Positions 11,811-20,604 of a stretch of DNA of 64,000 nucleotides are shown piece by piece. The first letter of the stretch is position 1; each line of letters starts with the position of its first letter. The notes under the pieces are model-generated. The model was not told the origin of the DNA. It made no database searches and was given only the letters and a program-made list of their open reading frames with translations. Made by a program: the position numbers and the translations under genes. Origin of the DNA: Hygrophila difformis (Eukaryota; Streptophyta; Magnoliopsida; Lamiales; Acanthaceae); the NCBI GenBank assembly GCA_030278955.1, contig JAOANR010000004.1:15612428-15676427 (forward strand). Direction: 5' to 3'.

Positions 11811-12163
11811 TTAATTCTGATGGTGTGACCCTTCAGATTAAATTCTATACCATTGTCCTTTCTTACCCATGGTTTATGATTTTCGAGAAAACTTAATCCC
11901 AAAATCATAACCCCATTATCTTTTCCGGCGGTGCCTAAGACTCTGATCTCGTGTCCTGCAATTTCAATTGTTCCTTCATAGGTTCCAATTGATGGCTGCT
12001 GCAAGTAGTATAAGTTATCACATGGAAAATGGTTAATCTTTTCCGTGATGTCGAATATTACTCGTATTTCTTTCCATCCTTCAGGGCATTTTATCTTTAT
12101 ATTATCTACCCCAATGGATTGAGGAGTTAGATCTTTGATGAACTCCTTCCCTTTATATGCCAT
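11807..12163 (-). CDS. Small caulimovirid ORF between movement protein and polymerase
   Basis: 118 codons. It overlaps the movement-protein frame by 11 bp and the polymerase frame by the four bases ATGA, so translation is probably coupled. The C-terminal third contains VMILGLSFLENHKPWV, which resembles the second half of a retropepsin (ILGxxFL). A full protease is already encoded downstream. It may be a degenerate or duplicated protease half, or a clade-specific protein; I do not recognise a known counterpart. Confidence 0.6.
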   Translation of the reverse strand: MAYKGKEFIKDLTPQSIGVDNIKIKCPEGWKEIRVIFDITEKINHFPCDNLYYLQQPSIGTYEGTIEIAGHEIRVLGTAGKDNGVMILGLSFLENHKPWVRKDNGIEFNLKGHTIRIK

Positions 12164-13055
12164 AATTCTGTCTTCCGAAAAAAGTCATACGACTTGCGTA
12201 CTCAATTCTAGCACTCGTTGATCTGTCTAGAATTGGATGATCTGTTATTTGTATGTCTACTCCTCCTAACCTTGGAATCTGGGTAGGATTTGGAGTCATG
12301 ACTTTAGCAAATTCCTTGAAAATTCTAGGAATTTCTATATATTCTTTCCTGAGAAATAAGTCAGAATGATGACTATTGGAAAGTGCATAAGAGATTCTAT
12401 AAGTTATAGAATATGGCCTGTTCCCTTCTTTCATCAGATCTTTTCTTTTAAAATCCTGATGAAGGGTTAGAACTCTACTAAAATCTTGGTCAGCTAAGTT
12501 ATAGGAAATTCTGGGATGTATGTCAAACATTAACTTCCCAGCATATAAATTTCATACTATAGTTCCAAGAAGACCATCTCTAAGGTTATTGATTCTTCTA
12601 TCAGTGACTGATAGATGTAATTCAGAATCAATACCTTCTTTGAAGGTTGCCTTAATTACTACTTCAATGGCTCCTATGTGGATCCATTTCATAGTAATGG
12701 CGATCTCCTCCTTCATTCTGCTTAATTCCTCAAGAATTTCTTCGTTAGGAATTAATTGCATATCCATAACATTACAAGTAAGTTCCATAGGAATTGCAAA
12801 CTCACCTGCACTTACCTTGTAGATGATGTTATGTCTTCTCTGGTTGAGTCCCATCTGGTTAAGAACTCGTCCAATCCCGCCAATTCGGAATCCATCATAT
12901 GGGCTGAGGTTGGAATCTTGTCGCATTATTCTTTCCATGGTTCGATTTGAGATCGTCATCCTTGAAAAGAATCCAGACAGGTTTTCAGTGGTCTGAATCC
13001 TGTCTTCTTCAGTCAGACTCGGTTGAAGATCCATCTGAATATGAGTCCGAGTCAC
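12153..13055 (-). pseudogene. Caulimovirid movement protein, 30K superfamily (one in-frame stop)
   Basis: Cell-to-cell movement protein. Recognisable 30K-type features include the conserved aspartate context LHLSVTDRRINNLRDGLLGT and the following MFDIHPRISYNL. A TGA at 12552-12554 splits the frame in the core. The coding frame is the same on both sides, so this is a nonsense change, not a frameshift. The 5' end overlaps the coat ORF by 47 bp. Confidence 0.75.
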
Positions 13056-14457
13056 TTCTTAATTCTTCCTCGTAGATGCTTTCATCCGAGGGAATGTCCT
13101 CAAACTGATAAACTGGTACCAGCTTTCCATGGTAGACCGCTTCCACGATATCCTCCATGGCTTCGTACATTCGTACCTCACGATTCTGAGGGCAATCGGG
13201 TGAGATATGACCTCTGGCTCCACACTTCCAACAGTTGCAGTCCTTGAAACTTTCGTTGGCTCGGGTATGGGCTCGTCTGAATGTTCTCTTGGATGTTGTT
13301 CTCCCCGTGCTCCTTGCTGCTGAGCTAGTTGAACCTTGGGATGAACTCTTCGTCGTTCCCGTTCTTTGTCCAGTTTTGTATGTTCTGGCCTTGCCCTTGG
13401 ACCACCATGCTCTTCTTCTTCGGAATGGAGGTCTTCTGAAACTCCTACTGTATGAGCCTTGACTCTTCTTCTTTTTCCTCTTTTCTTCTGATCTACCTAT
13501 AGTTGTTGGAAAATCGTTATTTTCACAGCAAAGAGGAGTTCTTTTTATTTTACCTCTTAGTCTTTTGATGTTCTTTTGGGCTGCTGCCTGTTGACACCAT
13601 TCTCTGAGCTTATCCTTTAAGAAGGACATTCTTTGAGCTATTGAGTCCACTGTACCAGGGGGTACTGTGTACGATTGGATCAACATTTCTCTCCATGGGC
13701 TGCAGATCTTTGCAAAGAACATGGGACATGCTACTTCAGCTGTCATTTCACTTCGAAAATAGTATTTACGAAACCAGTAGATATACTCGTTTACTGCGCA
13801 AATACTTCTTAACTCCATACCCAACAGTGCTTGGGTATAGACTTTGATTTTTTCTGTTCTCTGTTCTTCAAAATAACCATCTCCTACAAAATGGGTTTTG
13901 AATAAGAGGCCAAACCTTTCGCAGATTGTGCTTTTGGATTCTCCTTCAAGTATTTGCTCCTTTAAAGCAGCCGTGGAGTTTTTCCAGCCCAGCTTTGCCG
14001 ATCCTTCGAGACTTAGCTCTATTAATCTGACAAAGTTTTCTTTATCGAGTTCCAGGGTGGTTGCTGCAATCTTCATTGAAGCTACCCATTCGTCGATCAG
14101 GTCTTCGATGTTTCGGAAGTCGATAACGTCGAGGTTCAGTGTTATGCCATATGGATTTAATGGTTGTAACATCGTCTTGGCCCACGGTGTGGATTCTGGT
14201 GCTCTACTTGGGTTTCGTCCTGGGTTTCGTCTTGCATTGAGATGCACCTCCGGATACCTGTTCATGTAGAAGTCTGTACTTTCTCTCATTGGGATATCAG
14301 GCGGTTCATCGTGGGTCACGTTGGATCCTGTTCCTTCCGCATAACCCAATTGAAGAACTTCATTAGGTTTTACATTAACCAGATCCATAATCCCAAGTTG
14401 GAAAAATGATTCTGCTAATTCTTGTAGATCTGATAGATCTGCCCTGGAAACACTCAT
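13009..14457 (-). CDS. Pararetroviral coat protein with CCHC zinc knuckle
   Basis: 482 codons, open throughout. Its ATG overlaps the stop of the preceding ORF as ATGA. The central coat region includes LDKENFVRLIELSLEGSAKL and MFFAKICSPWREML. It is followed by a very basic segment (PPFRRRRAWWSKGKART), then CWKCGARGHISPDC (C-x2-C-x4-H-x4-C), and a highly acidic C terminus rich in Ser, Asp and Glu. That order (core, basic, zinc knuckle, acidic tail) is typical of caulimovirid coat proteins. Confidence 0.85.
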   Translation of the reverse strand: MSVSRADLSDLQELAESFFQLGIMDLVNVKPNEVLQLGYAEGTGSNVTHDEPPDIPMRESTDFYMNRYPEVHLNARRNPGRNPSRAPESTPWAKTMLQPLNPYGITLNLDVIDFRNIEDLIDEWVASMKIAATTLELDKENFVRLIELSLEGSAKLGWKNSTAALKEQILEGESKSTICERFGLLFKTHFVGDGYFEEQRTEKIKVYTQALLGMELRSICAVNEYIYWFRKYYFRSEMTAEVACPMFFAKICSPWREMLIQSYTVPPGTVDSIAQRMSFLKDKLREWCQQAAAQKNIKRLRGKIKRTPLCCENNDFPTTIGRSEEKRKKKKSQGSYSRSFRRPPFRRRRAWWSKGKARTYKTGQRTGTTKSSSQGSTSSAARSTGRTTSKRTFRRAHTRANESFKDCNCWKCGARGHISPDCPQNREVRMYEAMEDIVEAVYHGKLVPVYQFEDIPSDESIYEEELRSDSDSYSDGSSTESD

Positions 14458-14837
14458 TCGACTGTTTTCAGGAGATCGATCATAAGCTCTTCTTGTGATT
14501 TCTGCTTTGGAACCATAGTTGCTTTACCTTTTTGATGTAAAGCTTGTACGGGTCCGAATGCATCTCTAATATTGGCTTGGTTATTCTTGGAAGATCCAGG
14601 AATATCCTTCTGCCTTTTCTTGATATCCGAAATGTCAAATTTCAGATTCAAAATCTCTTTCTTTAGATCTTGTAACAATTTCAAAATCTCCTCTGTTGAT
14701 TGATTCAGGTTATCTATTTTTCCAGGTAAAATTAATACCCGGTTACCATAATCTTGAATCGTTTTTTGGATTTCTCTTAAGTCTTATGATAGCTTAGAGC
14801 TATCCGGATCAATTTCTTTCCAGTCAGTTCCTCTCAT
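14454..14837 (-). pseudogene. First caulimovirid ORF, coiled-coil protein (one in-frame stop)
   Basis: About 127 codons from an ATG at 14837, with a TAA at 14784-14786; downstream of that stop the frame is open. The sequence is helical with heptad-like Leu/Ile spacing (LKKEILNLKFDISDIKKRQK). It sits between the primer site and the coat gene and ends in an ATGA overlap with it. A virion-associated or small assembly protein is plausible, but the function is unknown. Confidence 0.6.
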
Positions 14838-15040
14838 TTTCATGAAAGAAATTACTGTTAATAAAATCTTGTCTTATAGACAAGTTCAAGAATTTCCTCT
14901 GGAAATTTCTATTTTTTATTTCCAAAATTTGGAAATAACTCGTTGGTTTCAATTTAAATGAATCCATTAAATAATTAAGTCTTCACCATTAAGAGATAAA
15001 ATATTATAAATAATATAATTAATATGTTCTTCAATAAAAC

Positions 15041-15056
15041 CTAGGCTCTGTTACCA
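15041..15056 (-). promoter_or_regulatory. Pararetroviral minus-strand primer binding site (Met-tRNA type)
   Basis: On -, TGGTAACAGAGCCTAG differs by one base from the common TGGTATCAGAGC core complementary to initiator Met-tRNA. It lies about 200 bp upstream of the first viral ORF. Confidence 0.7.
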
Positions 15057-15199
15057 ATTTTCAAGCGCATTAGGAGTCATTTGCATAATGAAAAATTAAT
15101 TATTTTGAGAAAGGACTAAAGTAAATAAAGTCAAACTTCCTTGGGGTATGAATGAAATAAAGAAAAAGTTGTTGGATTCCTTTATTAATTTCAAATTGG

Positions 15200-15317
15200 T
15201 CCTATAGCCTAAATTTTACAAAACTGTGTTTGTTATGGCCTGTTTTCATAATTGTAACTTGTTATGGGCTAAAAGCGGAATAGCCTCCTTGTTATGGCCC
15301 TTTTTAACATTTAACCC
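15200..15317 (-). repeat. Right terminal inverted repeat of the Mutator-like element
   Basis: Read from the outside inwards on -, it begins GGGTTAAATGTTAAAAAGGG and then shows the same series of GCCATAACAAG motifs with the same spacing as the left end. Confidence 0.82.
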
Positions 15318-15443
15318 ATCTAATAAAATTAAATTAGAGTTGGCGACAGGAAGTTAAAGCGATCATATCATTTTAAAGCAAACTGAGGCAATATAATATT
15401 CATGCCAAATCTTATGGGTCTCGCCCGGCATAACCCAATTAGG

Positions 15444-15634
15444 TAGGGATGACAATGAGTCCGAGTTAGAATCGAGAATCGAGGAAGAACTGAGCTTGGG
15501 TCGGGTCTCGATTCTTATAAAAATGGACACAAAAATAGCAATGAGCCCAGGCCGAAATCAAACCAAACCCGAGGTTCGGATTGGGTCTTGGGTCTTAACG
15601 AACCCCACACAGATCCGACCCATTGTCATCCCTA
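15444..15634. mobile_element. hAT-like MITE
   Basis: Inverted ends TAGGGATGACAATGRGTC. The flanking 8-mers CAATTAGG and TAATTAGG (15436-15443, 15635-15642) match at 7 of 8 positions, consistent with an aged 8-bp hAT duplication. No coding sequence. Confidence 0.65.
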
Positions 15635-15918
15635 TAATTAGGGCACAGAATTTGTCATCATTGTCCATTAAGTTTGACTTGAAATAAATCTCTGGTCATG
15701 AAAATTCATATATGCTGAAAAGTGAAACCGAACTACTAAGCGGTTAGTTGTAGAGGACCTAAGCTTATAAAACCACACACTTATTTATAGGACAAATAAT
15801 ACTGTTTACATTTAGTGAAGTGTACAACAAATTAAAGACCATGTAATGTAATAAAATCCTAGTTAATAGTACCTTTGTTGGGGGGATAAATTAACACTGT
15901 ATTTGATCAAAATTACTA

Positions 15919-16108
15919 CTCCCTCCGTCCCACTCCAAGTGTCTTGTTACTGTTGGACACGGGAATTAAGGTAGAGTTGGTTTGTGAGTATATGGTGGGG
16001 TCCACATAATTGTTGGAGGGGGAAATTATTTCTATTTATAAAAAGAAGACATTTGTAATGGGACATCCAAAAATAGTAAGTAGGACATTTGGAATGGGAT
16101 GGAGGGAG
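15919..16108. mobile_element. Stowaway MITE (Tc1/mariner type)
   Basis: Ends are CTCCCTCCGTCCCACTCC and its inverted partner GGGATGGAGGGAG, flanked by TA on both sides (15917-15918, 16109-16110). About 190 bp, non-coding. Confidence 0.93.
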
Positions 16109-16754
16109 TATTATATATTGGACGTGGGATTTGATTCTGAAGCACCAACAGACTATAGATTAGTGACGTAATATGTTGCATTTTATGGTAGAAAGGAATG
16201 CATCATCACAGTCATCAGTCATCATTTTTATATCAATATCTGATACAGTTTGGAGCACTCACTCATCCACATTATTATTATTATTATTAGTCAAACCAAA
16301 CAATTATTTGGTCCATTTGACCCACACCACTCCAACAAACTCAAACCCCACAAATTTAATTATCCAAAATGACAAATGTATGGTACAAAATATGAATTGT
16401 GGGGAACATAGATATTGACAACAATAATGATAATTGAAGCAAGAAATCAGTATTATTGGATGATGAAGTATATCACTGTTTAAATATATAATTTCACAAG
16501 CCAATAGATAATATAACTCGTACTAGCCCCAGCCACTATACTAAAAGTAAACCAATGACCAATTATCACTTTAAAAGGAGTATCAACTTTAAATTTCAAA
16601 AATTCCTATCATATCCTTATTTTGATAGATCAACCAAAATCGAGTAAAAATATCAAATTAGCTTCAAGATTTTTGAAACTGCTTTGACAAGGGTGGCGCC
16701 GCCACATCTCCTATAGATGTCGTGCTAAATGACGTCGTTAAAATGAACAAACAT
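16109..16754. other. 3' flank of the ERF gene, no further gene seen
   Basis: AT-rich. The end nearest 16754 is presumably the 3' UTR of the ERF gene on -. A short (ATT)n run lies at about 16272-16290. Confidence 0.5.
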
Positions 16755-17378
16755 TTACCAAAGAGCATCATTCGAGTTTTGAGACGACAAACGCAGCAAC
16801 TCGTCCAAATAATCCGACCCCAAATCCTCGAACACCACCACATTTTCCATGTCATTTTGTTGTTGTTGTTGTTGTTGTTGCTGCTCCTCCTTTTTCCTTC
16901 TCGATGCAGACTTCCTCTGCATCGAGTGCTTCTTCTTCAACGCCAAAACCGGCGAGCACCCCATCTCAAGCCCCATTTCCTTAAGCGACTCCCACACCAC
17001 CTCCATGGGGAAATTGAGCACGGCCTCCGTGCCACGTATGGCTAGGGCCGCCTGGTCATAAGCCAGTGCGGCCTCCTCCGCAGTGTCGAACGTCCCCAAC
17101 CACACCCTCACACTATTCCTAGTGGAATCTCTGATCTCCGCCGCGTACTTCCCCCACGGCCTCCTCCGGACGCCTCTATACATTACTTCCCGGCAGGCGG
17201 GATCGGTCTCCTCCACCTCATGCCCTCCATCCCAATACCCTCCGCTCGAGGCTGCGGCAGCTGACGTGGCGCCCTCGGCGACAACTCCACAAAGAAGCAT
17301 CTCTTGTGGATCATTCTCATTGAAAGGCAAGTGCTGCTGGCAATGATAGTAGGATGGGTACATTGATGAATAATCCAT
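16755..17378 (-). CDS. AP2/ERF transcription factor, ERF group IX (ERF1/ERF15-like)
   Basis: Intronless. I prefer the ATG at 17378 ([11 protein letters not shown]); a further in-frame ATG lies six codons upstream (17396). The single AP2 domain starts at [20 protein letters not shown] and includes [20 protein letters not shown] and [10 protein letters not shown]. Ala and Asp at the class-defining positions ([16 protein letters not shown]) give ERF rather than DREB type, binding GCC boxes. After it come the group-typical [14 protein letters not shown] basic segment, a Gln run (nine CAA/CAG codons), and the acidic [13 protein letters not shown] motif like the EDLL/CMIX activation motif of the ERF1 subgroup. 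Such factors act in jasmonate/ethylene defence responses (family knowledge). Confidence 0.93.
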   Translation of the reverse strand: MDYSSMYPSYYHCQQHLPFNENDPQEMLLCGVVAEGATSAAAASSGGYWDGGHEVEETDPACREVMYRGVRRRPWGKYAAEIRDSTRNSVRVWLGTFDTAEEAALAYDQAALAIRGTEAVLNFPMEVVWESLKEMGLEMGCSPVLALKKKHSMQRKSASRRKKEEQQQQQQQQQNDMENVVVFEDLGSDYLDELLRLSSQNSNDALW

Positions 17379-17504
17379 ATTAATTCTATCTCTCAATGTG
17401 GAATTTTATTTTATTATTATTTTTTTTCCTTCTTTTGAATTTTGGAGAAATGGGTTTTGATGGGTGTGTAGTGTACAATTACAAGACTGGTCTATAAGAC
17501 AGGG

Positions 17505-17512
17505 TTTATATA
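17505..17512 (-). promoter_or_regulatory. TATA box of the ERF gene
   Basis: TATATAAA on -, about 130 bp upstream of the preferred ATG. This leaves a 5' leader of roughly 100 bp. Confidence 0.65.
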
Positions 17513-17672
17513 GGGGCGGGAAGGGGGACAAATGTAAGAATATTTAAATGAGAATGGCCCCTTTAATGAAAGTGTTTTAATACTATTATAAAGGTTTAAT
17601 AATATACTAATATGGATATATGATACTGTATGGAGTATGGACGACTGGCCGGGGTGGGCCTTTAATTAATTG

Positions 17673-17678
17673 CACGTG
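17673..17678. promoter_or_regulatory. G-box (CACGTG) upstream of the ERF gene
   Basis: Palindromic CACGTG about 295 bp upstream of the ERF start, followed on + by GAGTCA. It is a candidate bHLH/bZIP (for example MYC2) site; a single hexamer is weak evidence. Confidence 0.4.
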
Positions 17679-18038
17679 AGTCAAACCATATGGCGGCATT
17701 GAACTCAGACAGCTTTGGAACTTCACTTTCACTGTGAAATACTAGTAGTATTTTACCTTCAAATGTTTTATAATGTGATTGAAATAAATTATACGTGGTA
17801 TATAGTTTGCTGGATTATCCTTGTGATGATGAGTTTATACATTTAAGTTGATTTTACTATATAATTGCATAGAGACGACATCTAAAATTCTAACAATGGA
17901 CAATCATACATTCATACTAGCTAGGTAGTTGCTATATATCATATCGAGCATGCTAGATATCGTCATTTTTGTGTTGTAATAAAAGTAGGAAGTCGATAGA
18001 GATTAATCCCTAGGAGGAAAATTGAACACTCGGAATAC

Positions 18039-18300
18039 CAGAAGCGGATCTAGAAATTTTGTTAGTGGTAGCACAAAATCTAACGAAAATCATATTAGAA
18101 TTAGAGATAATGATGACAATACAAAAAAATATAGAGAGAAACTAAGCTAGAATGGATAAGAGTGGTTTCACCATAAAAATTGAATGGTAGCACCAAAGCA
18201 AATAAATGCAAATATAAAAAAACTTTAGCTTAAAATAGCAATTTTATAAATTTAAGTGGTAGCCCGTGCCACCATCCCTTTACATGTGGATCCGCCCATG
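18039..18300. mobile_element. hAT-like non-autonomous element
   Basis: A perfect 8-bp direct repeat, CGGAATAC (18031-18038, 18301-18308), flanks it. The ends are CAGAAGCGGATCTA and, inverted, CATGGGCGGATCCA. Both the 8-bp duplication and the C-A-x-x-x-G-C-G-G end fit hAT elements. 262 bp, non-coding. Confidence 0.82.
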
Positions 18301-18350
18301 CGGAATACTATATATGGCTCTTGAAGTTGTTAATGTGTAGTTTTCTTAAG

Positions 18351-18504
18351 GGGTTTGGTTTTAGTACCGAATTTGAATGTCATAAACATCATACATCAAC
18401 TTTAGGGGTAAATACCCGTATTTACATACACCATTACAACAATCACATTTTCAAGTCGATGTATGATGTTTTTGACATTCGAATTCAGTACTAAAACCAA
18501 ACCC
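18351..18504. mobile_element. Fold-back MITE
   Basis: The two halves form a hairpin with arms of about 50 bp (GGGTTTGGTTTTAGTAC ... and its complement). TTAAG lies on both flanks (18346-18350, 18505-18509). A TTA-containing target fits Tourist/PIF-Harbinger MITEs, but the superfamily is tentative. Confidence 0.75.
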
Positions 18505-18603
18505 TTAAGTATTGAACAGCCTATACAGGCTTTGGCTATCAGATTTGATTTTTAATAAATTTTGTTAATGAATGAATCTTGTGATAAAATAACCAAAAAA
18601 TAT

Positions 18604-18697
18604 TGGGATGACAACTTGCCCAAATAACAAAGTCCTTGACTTCCAACCTTATGGTTGGGGTTCGATTCCTCACTTGCCCATAAAAAAAAGGAAAAAA
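18604..18697 (+). mobile_element. SINE fragment
   Basis: Contains a B-box-like GGTTCGATTCC and an A-rich tail. It resembles the complete SINE at 61781-61951 (GGGATGA start, GGTTCGATTCCTCA). The A box is not recognisable, so it is degraded. Confidence 0.6.
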
Positions 18698-19122
18698 GAC
18701 CGAGAAAAATATTTGCATTAGTGATAGATTTTCGAACTAATTAAACGCCACCCATATGAAGAGGTTAAATTTGAGAGTAAGTATTGACCGATGGTCAACA
18801 AATTCGAGAGGTTTTGGAAAGTCTTGAAGAAGTTCAAAGTGGTTGAGTGGTCAAAAGTAAGTCAGCAATATAAATTGCAAACGAGACACACTAATATTAT
18901 AGTGGAAGCTTTTTCCAATGGGCAGTGGCAATCAAATCAATGTAAATTCTTACACAAATGAAAATAGAAAAAGCAGTCTAAAAAGTGCTTGTAAGAAAGC
19001 GACACATACATAAACAAATCAATACATAATAGCGAGCTGCATGCTAGTTCAATTCTAATTTGGGCTATATTGCAAGAATACCAATATAAGAAAATATTCC
19101 CTCCGTCTCCAATCAATGTTGA
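18698..19122. other. Intergenic, with a Stowaway end fragment
   Basis: At 19097-19111 TTCCCTCCGTCTCC looks like one Stowaway end without a partner, probably cut by the neighbouring MITE. Nothing else is recognised. Confidence 0.4.
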
Positions 19123-19571
19123 GGGCTCGTTTGGATTGACTTTTAAAAAAAGCAGAAGCAGAAATGAAAGCGAAAAGCAGAAGCAGGTAACTTTTGTGTT
19201 TGGATGGAATATTTGAAAAGCAGCTTTTTTCAAAAGTGTGTTTGGATGTGTAAAAGTGAAAAGTACTTTTTAAATGTATAAATTACCAAAAAGGACATGC
19301 TACTTAATATAATAATAAGATATATTTATAGTGTAAATTATATTAAGTAATGAGGGTATTTAAGTCTTTGCATAATTTACGAAGTGCTTTTGGCTTCTGC
19401 TTTTCGGAGAAGCACCCCTGGGTTGCTTCTCCCAGAAGCACTTTTGCAGCTTTTCGAGGTGCTTCTGCTTTTTTTTAAAAAGCCAAACCAAACGTTTCTT
19501 TTTCCCCAAAAGTGCTTTTGGCAAAAGCAAAAGCCAAAAGCACATCGGTAGAAGCCAATCCAAACACCCCC
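19123..19571. mobile_element. Long-TIR fold-back MITE (PIF/Harbinger-like)
   Basis: Ends GGGCTCGTTTGGATTG and inverted GGGGGTGTTTGGATTG. A 3-bp repeat TGA on each side (19120-19122, 19572-19574) is close to the TWA target of Harbinger elements. The interior arms are rich in AAAGCAGAAGC / GCTTCTGCTTT and complementary over long stretches. 449 bp, non-coding. Confidence 0.7.
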
Positions 19572-19585
19572 TGATTATATATAAA

Positions 19586-19615
19586 CTAGTAAATAACCCG
19601 TCGAGACTCGACGGG
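19586..19615 (-). mobile_element. Helitron 3' terminus
   Basis: On -, a perfect 9-bp-stem hairpin (its palindrome CCCGTCGAGACTCGACGGG lies at 19597-19615 on +) is followed by TTATTTACTAG and then a host T. A hairpin just before a terminal CTRR with a following T is the diagnostic Helitron 3' end. Confidence 0.72.
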
Positions 19616-19959
19616 CATAACTATATATTTTATATAATATATATACTTATATTATATAGTAAAAATAATTTGTATTTTGAGTAATGAAAAATGTGTAATG
19701 ATTTTTTTATATATTCAAAAGATGATATATATATATATATGATAATATAATTTAATTATTTTTATAACTAACAAAGAAATCATATTATACCGTATCTTTA
19801 GCTTATGTGGCTTGTCCGGTACTAACCTAACAGCTCAATAAAAATAAATATTAAAATAATATTTTTATTTGATTTGAAATTTAAATTACGATAAAATAAA
19901 ATTTAAAAATAAGTATGAAATATAATATGAAAATTTTCCTAACAATTTGATGAAAATTT

Positions 19960-20495
19960 ATTTGGTGAAAATTTCATTGGTAGGGGCTAGTATAACACTA
20001 TCTTTAAAAATGTCTGAATTTGATTTGGTGCAGTTTGTATTTGTATATGTACTTTAAAAAATTACCGTTATAGGATTACCCGTAGAGTTTATAAGAATAT
20101 CATCCTAAAATGTCACATCTAATTGTACGTCTCCAAAATCAATATCCGCTTTATCATCACCTACATCCACTATCCATTTTGCAAATTTTCTATCATATAT
20201 AAATTTCATTATAAACAACATTTATTGTGGTATTTTGAGTTAATCATTCTTAATTGCATATTAATACTTTTAGCCACATCTTGCTAGTGACACAAAATAT
20301 TGCAACATAACTGTTCATGGCTAAAAACTGGTTTTGGAAGATAAAATCCGACATTATTTAAAGATTGACATTTACTTTTGTTTATAATCACAGCAAAACA
20401 AATTGTGAGTGAGAATTTTCTCATCTCAAATCGAATAAAAAATTTGGTCAAATCAAATAGGCTCGTAATCATTCTACCAATCAAGAATTTTCTAT
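19960..20495 (-). pseudogene. Helitron PIF1-like helicase remnant, copy 1
   Basis: On -, the late helicase motif is recognisable as FAVIINKSKCQSLNNVGFYL then PKPVFSHEQL, matching the family pattern NKSQGQSL..VGLYLP.PVFSHGQLY. It is followed downstream by pieces equivalent to the earlier segment FA.WI...GD and ILAPTNE. Stops and indels are frequent. In an intact helicase the FA.WI and ILAP pieces precede the NKSQGQ motif, so this copy is rearranged. It shares about 540 bp, in the same orientation, with 23603-24140. Confidence 0.75.
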
Positions 20496-20604
20496 TTTAA
20501 TGGTTTCACGAAAATTAGTTTAACCTCAATTATCTAGTTTCGCATCTTGGTTACTATCAACCTACTTCTATTACATAATTTATTTGATTTATATATATTC
20601 CTAA
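20496..20604. other. Flank between helicase remnant and solo LTR
   Basis: AT-rich; it ends in CCTAA, the left target duplication of the solo LTR. Confidence 0.5.

Larger units (their letters stand above)
7950..15058 (-). mobile_element. Endogenous pararetrovirus (Caulimoviridae-like), near full length
   Basis: In transcription order on -: a Met-tRNA primer site (15041-15056), coiled-coil ORF, coat protein, movement protein, small ORF, protease-RT-RNase H, a last ORF, then a 35S-like promoter. There is no integrase and no LTR, which separates it from Ty3 elements. Coat before movement protein, with a separate last ORF, fits the gene order I recall for cavemo/solendovirus-type genomes better than petu- or badnavirus order (inference). 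The copy starts at the primer site, the usual minus-strand discontinuity. Several ORFs carry stops, so it is not expressible as it stands. The left edge is approximate. Confidence 0.88.
7485..15317. mobile_element. Mutator-like element (long TIRs, 9-bp TSD) carrying a pararetrovirus
   Basis: The ends are inverted repeats of about 115 bp, aligned over their whole length at roughly three-quarters identity. They are flanked by a perfect 9-bp direct repeat, ATCTAATAA (7476-7484 and 15318-15326). Long TIRs plus a 9-bp target duplication are the signature of Mutator-like elements (MULEs). No MURA-type transposase is present, so the element is non-autonomous. Its 7.8 kb interior is almost entirely an endogenous caulimovirid on -. 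Two histories are possible: the virus integrated into an existing MULE, or the MULE captured viral DNA. Confidence 0.8.

Noticed and set aside
16722..17346. Open frames on + opposite the ERF gene
   Set aside because: They mirror the AP2 coding strand; the Leu and Cys runs are the complement of the Gln repeat.
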